Below are positions 51,501 through 61,231 of a stretch of DNA of 64,000 nucleotides, piece after piece. Where the stretch lies: NCBI GenBank assembly GCA_951640165.1, contig OX621234.1, positions 1,741,001-1,805,000 on the forward strand, read 5' to 3'. A program made the translations under genes and the position numbers. Each line of letters opens with the position of its first letter. Within the stretch, counting starts at the first letter, position 1. Source of the DNA: Pseudoips prasinana. Its lineage: Eukaryota > Arthropoda > Insecta > Lepidoptera > Nolidae. The notes under the pieces are model-generated. The model made no database searches and was not told the DNA's origin. It saw nothing but the letters and a program-made list of their open reading frames with translations.

Positions 51501-51632
51501 TGATCTCGGTCAGATATTTTTATAATACGGTGACTGAGTCTGGCTGACGTTTGTATGAGAGAACCTGGTGGGAATTAGTTCTTCTATGCGTAGCACAATA
51601 CGACTGCTGTTTTGTTCCCGTAACATATGCCA

Positions 51633-51913
51633 CAAAGTCAAAACTATACATTGAATATTTTTTTAAAGTATATTTGGAGGGTGATCTGCAATCGATATCG
51701 AAGCCAAAAATATAGTTTTTAAAAGTTTTGTCTGTTTGTCTGTATGTATGTCCGGGCTAAACTCAAAAAGTACTGCATTGATTTACTTCAAATTTTGAAT
51801 GAATAAGAGGTCGGGTCAACATATAGGCTACATATTATCACGGTATCACCTACGGGGAGGAGCTGTGATAATATATAAAAAATAACGCGGATGAAACTGC
51901 GGGGCATTGCTAG
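51633..51913 (+). mobile_element. Lep1-type Helitron, plus strand, 5' end eroded
   Basis: The internal blocks match 11401-11713 in reverse. It ends with a GCGGATGAAACTGCGG-type hairpin and CTAG at 51910-51913 before a T. The start (TCTATAC..) is not preserved. Confidence 0.75.
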
Positions 51914-52002
51914 TTTCATCAATAAGTAGTATGAACCACTAGGTTACGATACGAATGAGTAGAGACTTAACGATTTCTGGCTTCAGTTGGCACAGACACC
52001 TT

Positions 52003-54300
52003 TTCTTTTTGGTAAGACAGGGGAGTACCTTCGCATGCCACCCGCAAAAAGTGTCTGCGGGTGGGTATGTCGGACTTGCACCGACTAAACCTACCTGCCG
52101 TGGACTTCTCTTGGCGCCTGGTGGGGGAGTCCCGGAAACGCGGGTATGCTGCTCCGGTACCCCCTTTTGCGCCATGATCCAGATGGTCGGGACACGTACC
52201 CTGGAAGGGCTCCTTTGTATTTCCCTCCCTTATTGCCGACTCCTGCCAGTACGGCACAGCGACTGCGCCACAAGTAGATCGCTGTCATCCCGGAGCCGCT
52301 TGTACGTGGCGACAGTAGAGGACACTTCTCACACTGCCGCCGCGGCCCCGAGGTGAGTTGGGCTAACGGCTGCCGCCGTCACCCCGACGCCTCCTCCGCC
52401 TACGAGCGGGATCGGCTCGTTCCCGATCCCGTTCGGCGGCCTCCTTCTGCAGCAAAACTGCCTCACAGAATGAGACCACGGCGTCCCATTTGGTGGAGTC
52501 GCCAGCCAGCATCGCATACATGACTGCTGGCGGCGAAAGATCCCGTCCGATCTCAGCGACCAGGACTCGTCTCTCGGCCTCCCAGGCCGGCCACTCCTCC
52601 AGCGTATGCTGGGCAGAGTCCAGGTCGCTCCCGCAATGGTGACAATGTGTCGTCACTTCCCGGCCTATCCGGCACAGATACTCACCGAAACACCCGTGTC
52701 CGGTGAGTATCTGAGTCAGTCTGTAGGTGACGTAACCGCCCTTACTTCCCACCCAGGCCTCGAGGTGAGGCAGGATAGCACCGACGGCACGTTGGCGCGC
52801 GTTCAGGCGCAACTCAAGCCGTGCGCGCCACTGCGTTAGTACGCGCCGGTGTGCATCACGCCTATAGGCAACGAGCGTCTGATCTGGCGCCTCACCGCAT
52901 TCCCGGCGGACGCGGATCTCAGTGTAAACCGTCGCGTCGACTGCCGCCAGGAGATCAAACGGTGGGAGGCGCGCCAGGAGTGTCGCCGCCTCAAAGGATA
53001 CCGTCCGGTATCCTCGTGCGATCCGTATGGCCACCACACGCTGCAGGCTGTTCAAAATAGCTCTGCAGCGGGAGGCGCCCGTCAGGCGTTCAGACCAGAC
53101 GGGCGCCCCATAAAGGACCATGGATCGCACGACACCTCCGTAGAGGCGGCGAACTTCTTCCCTGGGACCCCCGAGGTTTGGCAAAAGCCGGTGTAACGCT
53201 CCGGTTACCCGGCGCACTTGGGGGGCCAGAGGCTCGAAGTGCTCTTCGAAGCCCCATCGGCTGTCTAGGGTGAGGCCCAGCTACTTCATGTACCGCCCCA
53301 CCCTGACCTCTGCGTCACCTACACTCATCGACGTACTGGGTGGTTCCTCCCTACGGCGTGCCGTAGGGAGGAACCACCCAGCCGTGGAACCATAGCGCCT
53401 CGGTCTTGTGAGGCGCTACCCGAAGGCCCAGTCTCGTTATGGCCGCGACGACACACGCGACACCGAGTTCGGTGAGCCGTACCGCCCGCTGGAAACTTAC
53501 CTCCCGGGCTATGACGAGCGTGTCGTCCGCATAGCAGACGGCGCTCACCCCGGGAGGGAGGCTTATCCGCAGGACCGCATCGTACGCGAGGCTCCATAGC
53601 AGGGGTCCTAACACGGACCCCTGAGGAACCCCGCAGGAGAGCTCTCTCTGGATCTCAATCCCGTTCCGACCGACGAATTTAATCGTCCTGTCGCGCAAAT
53701 ATGCCCCGACTATACCACGGAGATAGGGAAGCACGTTATGATGGACCAGTGCCTCCCGTATCGCCCGCCAGGGGACGGAGTTGAAGGCGTTGACGATGTC
53801 TAAGCTCACCGCCAACGCCACCCCCCCGCCCGAACGGCGAGCTCCGACAGGGCGCGGACGAGGTTGATCGCGTCCAGCGTCCCTGCCGGAATCCGAACTG
53901 GCTGTCCGATAAGTCGGGGCCAACGCGCGACAGATGCTCGCTGAGACGGGCGGCTATGACACGCTCAAAGAGCTTGCCCGCCTCGTCCAGCAAGCAGATT
54001 GGTCGGAACGCCGAGGGAGAATCGGCGGTCCTGCCCGGCTTCTGGAGAAGCACAAGCCTTGCCTCTTTCCAGCAGGTGGGGAACACGGCACCACGGAGGC
54101 AACTGGTGAACAGTTGCCCCAACCGGTCCCCCAGGACTGCCAGGGCGCAAACGCACGCCCTGCCCGGTATCCCATCCGGGCCAGGGGCGGTATTTCGGGC
54201 CGCAAGTCGCCGTACTGCTCGGTCCATCTCCCCTTCCGTCACCTCCAACTGGTCGTCCCAATCATGGTACGACGGTGACGGAGGGTCAGAGGGACTGTCC
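52003..54300 (-). mobile_element. 5'-truncated GC-rich R1-like non-LTR element with 16-bp TSD
   Basis: TTGGCACAGACACCTT is duplicated at 51987-52002 and 54301-54316. A T-rich run (52003-52010), a T-rich poly-A remnant on the minus strand, marks the 3' end. The element landed inside a 5S-derived SINE fragment. It is much more GC-rich than its surroundings. Confidence 0.85.
52363..54248 (-). pseudogene. R1-like reverse transcriptase, three broken frames
   Basis: Frame 1 (54248-53736): ..RRLAARNTAPGPDGIPG.., PTCWKEARLVLLQKPG.., FRPICLLDEAGKLFERVIAA, DSQFGFRQGR, then a frameshift near 53830. Frame 2 (53923-53351): VSLDIVNAFNSVPW, CGVPQGSVLGPLLW, VCYADDTLVI, broken at the palindrome 53337-53380. 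Frame 3 (53217-52363): the thumb and C-terminal region, with LTGHGCFGEYL and a Cys/His knuckle THCHHCGSDLDSAQHTLEEW in which a Trp stands where the last Cys is expected. The endonuclease is absent. At least two frame breaks make the copy dead. Confidence 0.82.
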
Positions 54301-54316
54301 TTGGCACAGACACCTT

Positions 54317-54430
54317 AAGAAATTAAATCTTTGGTGGTTACCCATTTATAGAATCATCTCGCGCCTAGTTCACCTAGCTTCATTTCGTCAGACATTTCGT
54401 CTTCTCGCATTAAAACTGTATAATCTCGAA
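54317..54430 (-). mobile_element. 5S-derived SINE fragment, minus strand
   Basis: 'tttggtggttacccatttat' and 'cgcgcctagttcacc' match the reverse complement of the 5S-like head region. The R1-like element interrupts it at 54301. Confidence 0.5.
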
Positions 54431-54568
54431 TATTACAAATTTTACAGGAGAGCGTTTTAAAGTTTTAACATGTAATATTTTTAATAATAATGATATTTTC
54501 ATCATTTATTTTTCATTTTTGGCTAGTTACATTATCTGTCTTTCAAAGTAATATAAAATTATATAATA

Positions 54569-55850
54569 GGTCTTTACCTATGAAATTGCCGTTTTGTATG
54601 AAAAAATTTAAACGAATTTTTTTCATGAATTTTTTTATTTGTATTAATCGAAGTAATCACCCATGCAATCAATGCATCTTTGCCATCGCAGTGGCAGTTT
54701 ATTGATGCCCTTCTTAAAGAAATCAGCTGGACGGGAGGCAACAAATTCTTCAAAGGCATTTTGTACTGCCTCTCGGGTATTGAATTTTTTTCCCGCCAAG
54801 AAGTTATCCAAATTCTGGAAAAAGTAGTAGTCTGTAGGCGCAAGGTCTGGTAAGTAGGGCGGATGACGGAGAGCTTCCAACCCCAGTTCTTGCAACTTGG
54901 AGACCGTCTGCTGTGCAGTATGAGGTCGCGCGTTGTCGTGCAGGAGCAGCGGAGACGAGCGATTGACCAATGCTGGTTGGAGATGCGCCAGCTTCTCCAT
55001 CATTGTGCTCAGTTCTTCACAGTACACATCTGCAGTAATGCTCACCCCGTTTGGTAAGAAGCTGTGATGAATCACACCGGCGCTAGACCACCAAACAGTG
55101 ACCATCACTTTTCTAGGGGTAAGTTTTCGTTTAGGGCATTGTTTAGGTGCTGAACCAGGATCCAACCAACTTGCTGAGCGCTTGCGGTTATCAAACAGAA
55201 TCCATTTTTCATCGCAGGTAACAATGCGGTTCAAAATTCCTTCATTTGTGTGTCTGTTGAGCAGTGCAAGGCACGTCTCGACGCGTACTTCGCGCTGGCG
55301 ATCATTGAGTTCGTGGGGCACCCATTTGTCAAGCTTTTTTATCTTGCCAATTTGACGCAAATGGACCAATATTGTTTTGACGCTAACGTCGAAAGCTGCT
55401 GCTAATTCAGCCGTAGATTGTGTATCATCAGCTTCCACAACCGCCTTTAATTCGTCATTGTCGACCAAAGTCTTCGGACGACCGCGAGGTTCATTTTTCA
55501 GGTCGAAATTTCCAGAACGGAAGCGAGCAAACCAATAACAGGTGGTGCGTTGGTTTGTAGTGTTAGCTCCGTAAACGTCGTTGATGTTGCGTGCCGCTTG
55601 TGCCGCGTTGCTGCCACGACGGTACTCATATTCCATAATTACTCGAATTTTTAACGTATCCATGATGACGAAAAAGATTGAAATGCGATGAAAATGTAAC
55701 ACTAATCAATAAAGAAATGACTACTTTTGGAAAAAAGAATCCATGTTTTTAAAATAAAATTAATTTGAAATTAGAATTCTTAGCCAAACAAAAATTATTT
55801 TGATTTGAAATGGCCAGTACTGCAGAACGGCAATTTCATAGGTAAAGACC
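54569..55850 (-). mobile_element. Mariner transposon copy 3, complete (1282 bp)
   Basis: Terminal repeats as in copies 1 and 2, with TA at 54567-54568 and 55851-55852. Confidence 0.93.
54644..55663 (-). CDS. Mariner transposase, copy 3, intact but with a changed SPDLAP motif
   Basis: Full-length frame with family start at 55663 and all three catalytic aspartates. Two changes set it apart from copies 1 and 2: KVKK reads KIKK in the linker, and YSPDLAP reads YLPDLAP (TCA to TTA, Ser284 of the longest frame). The Ser lies next to the third catalytic Asp in a block conserved across mariners, so activity may be reduced (inference). It has Asn at position 70 like copy 2. Confidence 0.92.
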   Translation of the reverse strand: MDTLKIRVIMEYEYRRGSNAAQAARNINDVYGANTTNQRTTCYWFARFRSGNFDLKNEPRGRPKTLVDNDELKAVVEADDTQSTAELAAAFDVSVKTILVHLRQIGKIKKLDKWVPHELNDRQREVRVETCLALLNRHTNEGILNRIVTCDEKWILFDNRKRSASWLDPGSAPKQCPKRKLTPRKVMVTVWWSSAGVIHHSFLPNGVSITADVYCEELSTMMEKLAHLQPALVNRSSPLLLHDNARPHTAQQTVSKLQELGLEALRHPPYLPDLAPTDYYFFQNLDNFLAGKKFNTREAVQNAFEEFVASRPADFFKKGINKLPLRWQRCIDCMGDYFD

Positions 55851-55852
55851 TA

Positions 55853-56165
55853 ATATTAATTTTTTTTATATAGTCGCCGAAACATAGGTAAAAAAAACTT
55901 TGTTTTGAGTTTGAATACTTTTCTAGATAAATTGTTGCAACTTTTTTACGATTTAACTTAAAAGTGACTATATAATTTATTAAATACGATTAAATTTAAG
56001 GAAAATATGATATATTTGGCAGTAAAACAATAATATTTATGAAATATTTATTTCTTTCAATACTAAATTATGAAATTTATATACTAAATGTGATCTAAAA
56101 CTAATACAAGTAAAACAAAATGGCTCAAAAAATGAAATAATTATAAAATAAAATTAAGTGGTTGA
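55853..56165. other. AT-rich sequence without a recognised feature
   Basis: Nothing supported on either strand. Confidence 0.4.
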
Positions 56166-56169
56166 TTAA

Positions 56170-56840
56170 ATCCTGTTAATCAGTAAGTAGGCCCCATACA
56201 AGGTGGAATGGAACATTTCTGCATGCATTTCTCTCCACAAGGAGGCTTCATAGATTTTTCAATTACAACTTTATTTTTAGTAGAGTAGCTTTTACCTGCA
56301 TGCATCAATCATTTTAATTCATTTGTTTTCCATTTTGTTGGGTTAGCTAGACATTTACATGCTTTCTTTTTCGGTGAAACTTAATCTGTCTGTGATTCAA
56401 CCGTTTGGATTAATGAACCGATGGATTTTTAGCTTGAGATGACTCAGAATCAGAAGTACTTTGTGATAAATTTAAATCGTTCCTAATATTGAAATTGGGA
56501 TCAGCTAAACTGTCATCAGAAGAATAATCTTTTCCAGGGGATGACGAGCTGGGTGAAGAACTTGTAGAATCGAAGTCACTGCTATCTGATGAATCTAAAA
56601 TAAAATGTCTGACTTAAATACACTTAGTACTACCACAAAAACAAAAAAAAATATTGATAGATATCTTATCAATTTTCTGAATTTGCTGCTTATCTGAAAC
56701 GTTAATTTCTTGTACAAACTTTGTTGTTGTAAACCTGAATTCCCAGGGATTTTCGTTCAATTTTTGTAAACTCTCCAGGGGATTTTCGTGCAAATCCTGT
56801 AAATTATCGGTCGTGTCCTGTAAATTTTGTTGTAAACCTG
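56170..56840 (-). pseudogene. Relic of a multi-copy Ser/Asp-rich, Cys-rich gene of unknown function
   Basis: A minus-strand segment 56838-56640 encodes a Gln/Leu-rich stretch (LQQNLQDTTDNLQDLHENPL). After an acceptor-like cattttattttag (to ~56596) comes DSSDSSDFDSTSSSPSSSSP GKDYSSDDSL.., then a stop. In other frames KACKCLANPTKWKTNE and GKSYSTKNKVV..KPPCGEKCMQKC follow. The last two resemble a 'KWxxN..GKxY..PPC..C..C' pattern I associate with a repeated, uncharacterised insect family. Stops and frameshifts argue for a relic. Confidence 0.45.
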
Positions 56841-56944
56841 TCAAAGCAAAATTATAAGTGTAATAAGTACCCAAAATAAAATTTAATTAATAGTACCTAC
56901 CTGAAAATAAGTACTAAGTATACCTCAGTTTTAATATTTTACAT

Positions 56945-57103
56945 ATTTTTTTATATCAGAGGATGACAAACGAGCAAGTGGGTCACCTGATGGTAAGTGA
57001 TCACCGCCACCCACGGACACTCGCAACAAAAGTGTACTTAAAATTATTATAATTTCAAAGGCCGTAAATTAAATCTGAACAAATAAAGAAAACATTTTAA
57101 AAC
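56945..57103. repeat. Dispersed repeat fragment
   Basis: Contains 'gtgggtcacctgatggtaag' and 'gatcaccgccacccacgga', a short word also seen near 49217. No gene. Confidence 0.4.
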
Positions 57104-57557
57104 ATACAATTATAGCCAACACTACAATGGACAGACGAACATGACGGCTAGCTGTCGTAGCTATCTCGTTTTGTATAGGCAGGAACGCGCGGCAAATCGC
57201 CTCCGATCATCCGTCGCAGTGCCATCTATTAAAACATAACCAAAGGCGTTGAAACAAGTCACTATATGTTTTAGAATCACGGTAAAATCATAAATACCAA
57301 TTTAATAATATTAAAGAAAGTCAAAATAATGTTACATTTATTCATTAAAAAGCAAACTTTTTCGGGATTAAACTATTTCACACGTCTGCATTATGATAAA
57401 AATTTTACAATTTTAAATTAAAACATAACTTTTCACCAACAAATATCTAAAACAGTATACAATTTAGGAAAAAACATAGTTTTAATGATGAAGATCAGGA
57501 CAGTATTATTCATATTTTATCATAAAATCTGTACAATTACATAATTATACAATTTTA
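57104..57557 (-). repeat. Repeat X, partial copy (inverted relative to 58266-63381)
   Basis: 57310-57557 corresponds to 63382-63629, and 57104-57309 is the reverse complement of the spacer 63175-63381. Breaks off at 57557 where the LTR-element fragment begins. Confidence 0.8.
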
Positions 57558-58231
57558 ACAAACGCCATCATTCATCGCCAGCATCTCCGAAAGAACAATG
57601 GGCAACCAAAGCTCCAAAGACCAAATCGTCTACAACTCCGACAGCTGCTTAAACCAAAATGAAGCCGACCAACTAAGAAGCCTTATCCTGGAAGAGCTAC
57701 GGTGGACAAGAAACATCGCAATAGGCCAAATTATAATCACCCTGGGCATCCTCCTACTCTACGGAGTTCTCAAGGCCGTGGACAGGAGAGTGAAAACGCT
57801 TGCAGGAAATAATCAAATGCCACGGTTAACCTAGGTCATGGCGCATATGCTTGCACAAACCAAGTGCATCGACCAAGGCAGAGTAATGTGTCAAAACAAC
57901 ATCAGCAATTTTTATTATATTCTGCATCAGCAAGGTTACGGTCACTAGTTACATATTATGTTATTATTACTAATTTAAAACATTACTGTATATTTTTAAT
58001 CAACGATAGGAATTACAAATACATATATTTTTAAAGGGGGTGTATATGTAGCGACTGTATATCGCACATAATATCACGTATTTAGATAAGGCACATTTAT
58101 TGATTAAGCTTAGCGATAAAATAAGACAGTATTTTACACGTACAACATTAGTATTTAAACCCTTTTTATATCTTAAATAAATCAGACTAAAATACCATCT
58201 TGTTGTCTCATTATTACTCTTGCCAAATCAT
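57558..58231 (+). mobile_element. 3' end of an LTR retrotransposon (last ORF, polypurine tract, LTR)
   Basis: The ORF (57598-57834) is followed by a polypurine-like AAAGGGGGTG (58033-58042) and a probable 185-bp LTR, TGTAGCGACTG.. at 58047 to ..CCAAATCA at 58231, containing AAATAAA near 58170. The upstream gag-pol and 5' LTR are absent. The LTR call rests on the TG..CA ends after a purine tract. Confidence 0.6.
57598..57834 (+). CDS. Small protein with myristoylation signal and membrane segment
   Basis: 78 codons from ATG in good context (ACAATGG) to TAG. It begins MGNQSSK, a strong N-myristoylation pattern (Gly2, Ser6). The middle is charged and helical (NEADQLRSLILEELRWT), then one hydrophobic segment (IAIGQIIITLGILLLYGVLK, about 41-60), then a basic tail. 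The likely place is the inner face of a membrane, with a single anchor. It sits just before a polypurine tract and LTR, where env or accessory genes of LTR elements lie, but it is far shorter than an envelope protein. Not recognised; no function is claimed. Confidence 0.6.
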   Translation: MGNQSSKDQIVYNSDSCLNQNEADQLRSLILEELRWTRNIAIGQIIITLGILLLYGVLKAVDRRVKTLAGNNQMPRLT

Positions 58232-58691
58232 ATGGCAAAGCGTTCATAGCCAGCAGCTATTACCGATGCGCAAATCGCCTCTTCGCATTAAAAGTGTACA
58301 ATTTCCAAAAATATTCGAAATTGAGTTAATATGCGGAAACGTTTGGTAACACCAGTATTTTTCTCTTGAATACTGACAAAAGAGCATAGTTCCAAAAATA
58401 TTCGCTAGGTGGCGCATTGATTAGTTCTAAATTAGCTGAAGTGAGAACTTGTATCGCGCGAATACTGTATAATTTTAGTTACGTTCAAATGACCAAGCAG
58501 GTGTACCTCTTCAAAAGTATACAAAAAAGAAAATTTGACCCTAAGGTAAGCATTCTATTTCATAAGTATTATACAATCGCAAAATTATATACTTATTGCT
58601 ACAAATGTTTAGCAATGTTTGTATCAATTCTTCCTTTAAAATTGTATAATTATGTAATTGTACAGATTTTATGATAAAATATGAATAATAC

Positions 58692-59009
58692 TGTAATGAT
58701 ATTACCTGCCCTCCTATAGAATAAAACCTCTTTTATCAAGATAGCTAGTAGCTCTGGTCATTTTATTAAAATAACTAAACATAGCTTTTAAAATGAGAAT
58801 AGAATTCGAATCAAATAAAAAGCATGGTGTTACGTTTGATTGATGTTTGTCAATAGTTATAAAAATGGTGTGCTAAAGTAAACATTGTGAATCTAATATA
58901 ATTATTTTAAATAAAATCAGTGATTGTTTGTGAATACATGTGTTATCATTGAGAAGATCTCCCTAGATCCCGTATAGAAATACCTCTTGCAGCTGCGAGT
59001 GTGCTTACA
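58692..59009 (+). repeat. 5' LTR (318 bp)
   Basis: Begins TGTAATGATATTACCTGCCC and ends GAGTGTGCTTACA. It has a TATAAAAA word near 58857 and AAATAAAA near 58910. The next bases, TGGTGGTAGGCGCC, would be the tRNA primer site; the tRNA was not identified. Confidence 0.9.
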
Positions 59010-59101
59010 TGGTGGTAGGCGCCTTTGGTTATTTGAAAAGATTTTGAAGTTTTCAAAGGGGAGAGAGATTATACAAGAAATCTAGAGAAAAATAAGAAAA
59101 T

Positions 59102-60646
59102 ATGGAATCGACAAGCGTGAATATACAATTATTTAATGGTGTAGAGCAAGATGCGAAGGAGTTTTTCAAACAATTTAAAAGATTTTCTATTGTAAAAAGA
59201 TTATCAGACGAAGAAAAAGTAGCGATTATCCCGTCTTTTCTACAAGGAGCAGCGCTATCGTTCTACAATGTAATAGTAGATACGGCAACAGAATTTGCCG
59301 ACATTGAAAAGGCTTTTCTGGAGGAATTTTCAGGGACTATCGACTATGTAGAACAATTTTATATGACAAGACGGAAATTTGAGGAAGATATTTTAGAATA
59401 CTTTTATAGATTACAAGAACTGGCGTTCAAGGCAGAAATTAAAGATGAAAGGAAATTTATTATAAAATTTATTAAATCATCAGCACCGTTTTATAAACAT
59501 ATACTAGCAACTTCACTACTAGAAGACAAGAAACAATTAAAAAAATTGATTATACAGCTAAAAGATATTTATAATATGGACGATTTAAAACCACATAATG
59601 AAGATAATTTGATACGTTCCCCGACAACTCATGTGCAAGCGGGACCAGAACGTCAACCGTTCGACAACTCCAGATATGTGACGCCGGGAGGGAAAAGAAC
59701 GTCGGCGGCATTGAACGTCACACATCGGGCAGTTTCGAGTCAGCAGAACGTAGCGAGGTGTGAAAATGGCGCTCAAACAAAGGAAGTATTTAATTTCTTT
59801 AGTAGTTTTAGAAATAGTATACCGTATATTAGGGTTATGTATAAGAACAATTCATGTCCAGCTCTCTTAGACACGGGAGCTGCGGTGTCATGTATGTCGG
59901 GAACGATGGCGCGTAGATTAGGATTAGGTTCGACAGGAACCGCAGTCGGCTCTATACAAGGCGTTGATGGAAGGACAATCGATACGACTGGAACAGCTAA
60001 ATTTAATTTTTATATTAACGGTAAGGAATTTTGTAATAATATTTATATCATAGAAGATCTTGCATGCCACTTAATTTTAGGACAAAATTTTTTGAATGCG
60101 AATGCTGTTGTCATGGATTTTGCTAAGAGTAGAATAGTCATTGGCACGGAAGTGGTCTATTTTTGCCAAGACCAAAGAGTTTTTAATTGTTTTGAAAAAA
60201 AATCTGACAGTCATGTCAAATGTCACCAAAATATTGACAAGAAGATTGGTAAGAATAATAATTTTGTAGTACATAAGAATTCTTCGCCAATAATTAATAG
60301 CGGAGTCTATGAAAGAAAGAGAGATCGAGTTAGTGATGATAAGGTCACTTCGTTGGGCAATTTAACGGCAAAAGCGGTATATAACATAACCCAGGTACGT
60401 CAAAAGGAAAAGGTCAACTACGACAGGAGAACAAGGCGAGAGTTCCGGCCGGGAGATTTAGTTATCATACGCTCTTCGGGACGATTTTCTGGTAAGAACC
60501 ACGAATTACAACGTTTATTTATAGGACCATGGGTGGTGGTTAGACGCGTAAGTGATGTCACTTATGTGGTACGAAAGCCTGGACGGAATAGTTCCGACAC
60601 AGTACATATCAATCGGATGAAATCATTCCAGACAAGGGAGATTTGA
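59102..60646 (+). CDS. Gag-protease-integrase-tail fusion of the LTR element (514 aa)
   Basis: One open frame from ATG 59102 to TGA 60644-60646. Residues 1-~165 look like a retrotransposon Gag (FLQGAALSFYNVI, EEFSGTIDYVEQFYMTRRKF), without a CCHC zinc knuckle. Residues ~240-350 form an aspartic protease: LLDTGAAVS with Asp257, and HLILGQNFL at 323-331. Reverse transcriptase, RNase H and the integrase core are all missing. From ~430 the frame continues with an integrase C-terminal tail (VNYDRRTRREFRPGDLVII, IGPWVV at 474-479, HINRMK). The internal loss kept the frame. Copying must rely on enzymes of a full-length relative. Identical LTRs imply recent movement. Confidence 0.87.
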   Translation: MESTSVNIQLFNGVEQDAKEFFKQFKRFSIVKRLSDEEKVAIIPSFLQGAALSFYNVIVDTATEFADIEKAFLEEFSGTIDYVEQFYMTRRKFEEDILEYFYRLQELAFKAEIKDERKFIIKFIKSSAPFYKHILATSLLEDKKQLKKLIIQLKDIYNMDDLKPHNEDNLIRSPTTHVQAGPERQPFDNSRYVTPGGKRTSAALNVTHRAVSSQQNVARCENGAQTKEVFNFFSSFRNSIPYIRVMYKNNSCPALLDTGAAVSCMSGTMARRLGLGSTGTAVGSIQGVDGRTIDTTGTAKFNFYINGKEFCNNIYIIEDLACHLILGQNFLNANAVVMDFAKSRIVIGTEVVYFCQDQRVFNCFEKKSDSHVKCHQNIDKKIGKNNNFVVHKNSSPIINSGVYERKRDRVSDDKVTSLGNLTAKAVYNITQVRQKEKVNYDRRTRREFRPGDLVIIRSSGRFSGKNHELQRLFIGPWVVVRRVSDVTYVVRKPGRNSSDTVHINRMKSFQTREI

Positions 60647-61190
60647 ATAAATACTTGATATGCTGGGCTCCTATGTCTAATGAGAGTTATTTTATTTGTT
60701 CCGTTATTGTTATTTAACATTGTACGATTAGCATAAAATTATAATATTAATGTTGTCCGCTGCTGGACATGGGCGTAGCCCAAATATTTTCATAATTTTA
60801 ATACTGGTTATGATTGACTATAGTCATCACACTTATGACTTATTTTATTGGTGGTGATGATGTATAAGTGGCGCTGCTACATGATTATCAGGTGTTACCC
60901 TGAAAAGAGTCGTTTTTGGGGCACACACACAGGATTTTCATTGTCAGGAGAAGCAATGAAAGCCTCCTAGAATAACCAAGTCTTGTTATTATGTTGTTTA
61001 TGCCAGAAAACACACGATATTTATAGATTACATCAAAAATGTGGAATTATCATGTCACGGTGTTTGCGACCAAACATCTCCGAAACGGCTGGCCCGATTC
61101 GCATAAAAATTTTGTATGAATATCTGGCGAATATTTTTTTTTTTTACCTTAAGTTTAAGGGTGAACCACTACTAAATATTTGCCTTTAAT

Positions 61191-61231
<41 letters not shown>

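Noticed and set aside
52000..54320. Many plus-strand frames across the GC-rich R1-like element
   Set aside because: GC-rich DNA lacks stops; the RT motifs are on the minus strand.
58417..58674. 85-codon frame repeated at 63592-63849
   Set aside because: Lies in the inverted arms of repeat X, starts at TTG, has AT-rich codons and no recognisable motif.
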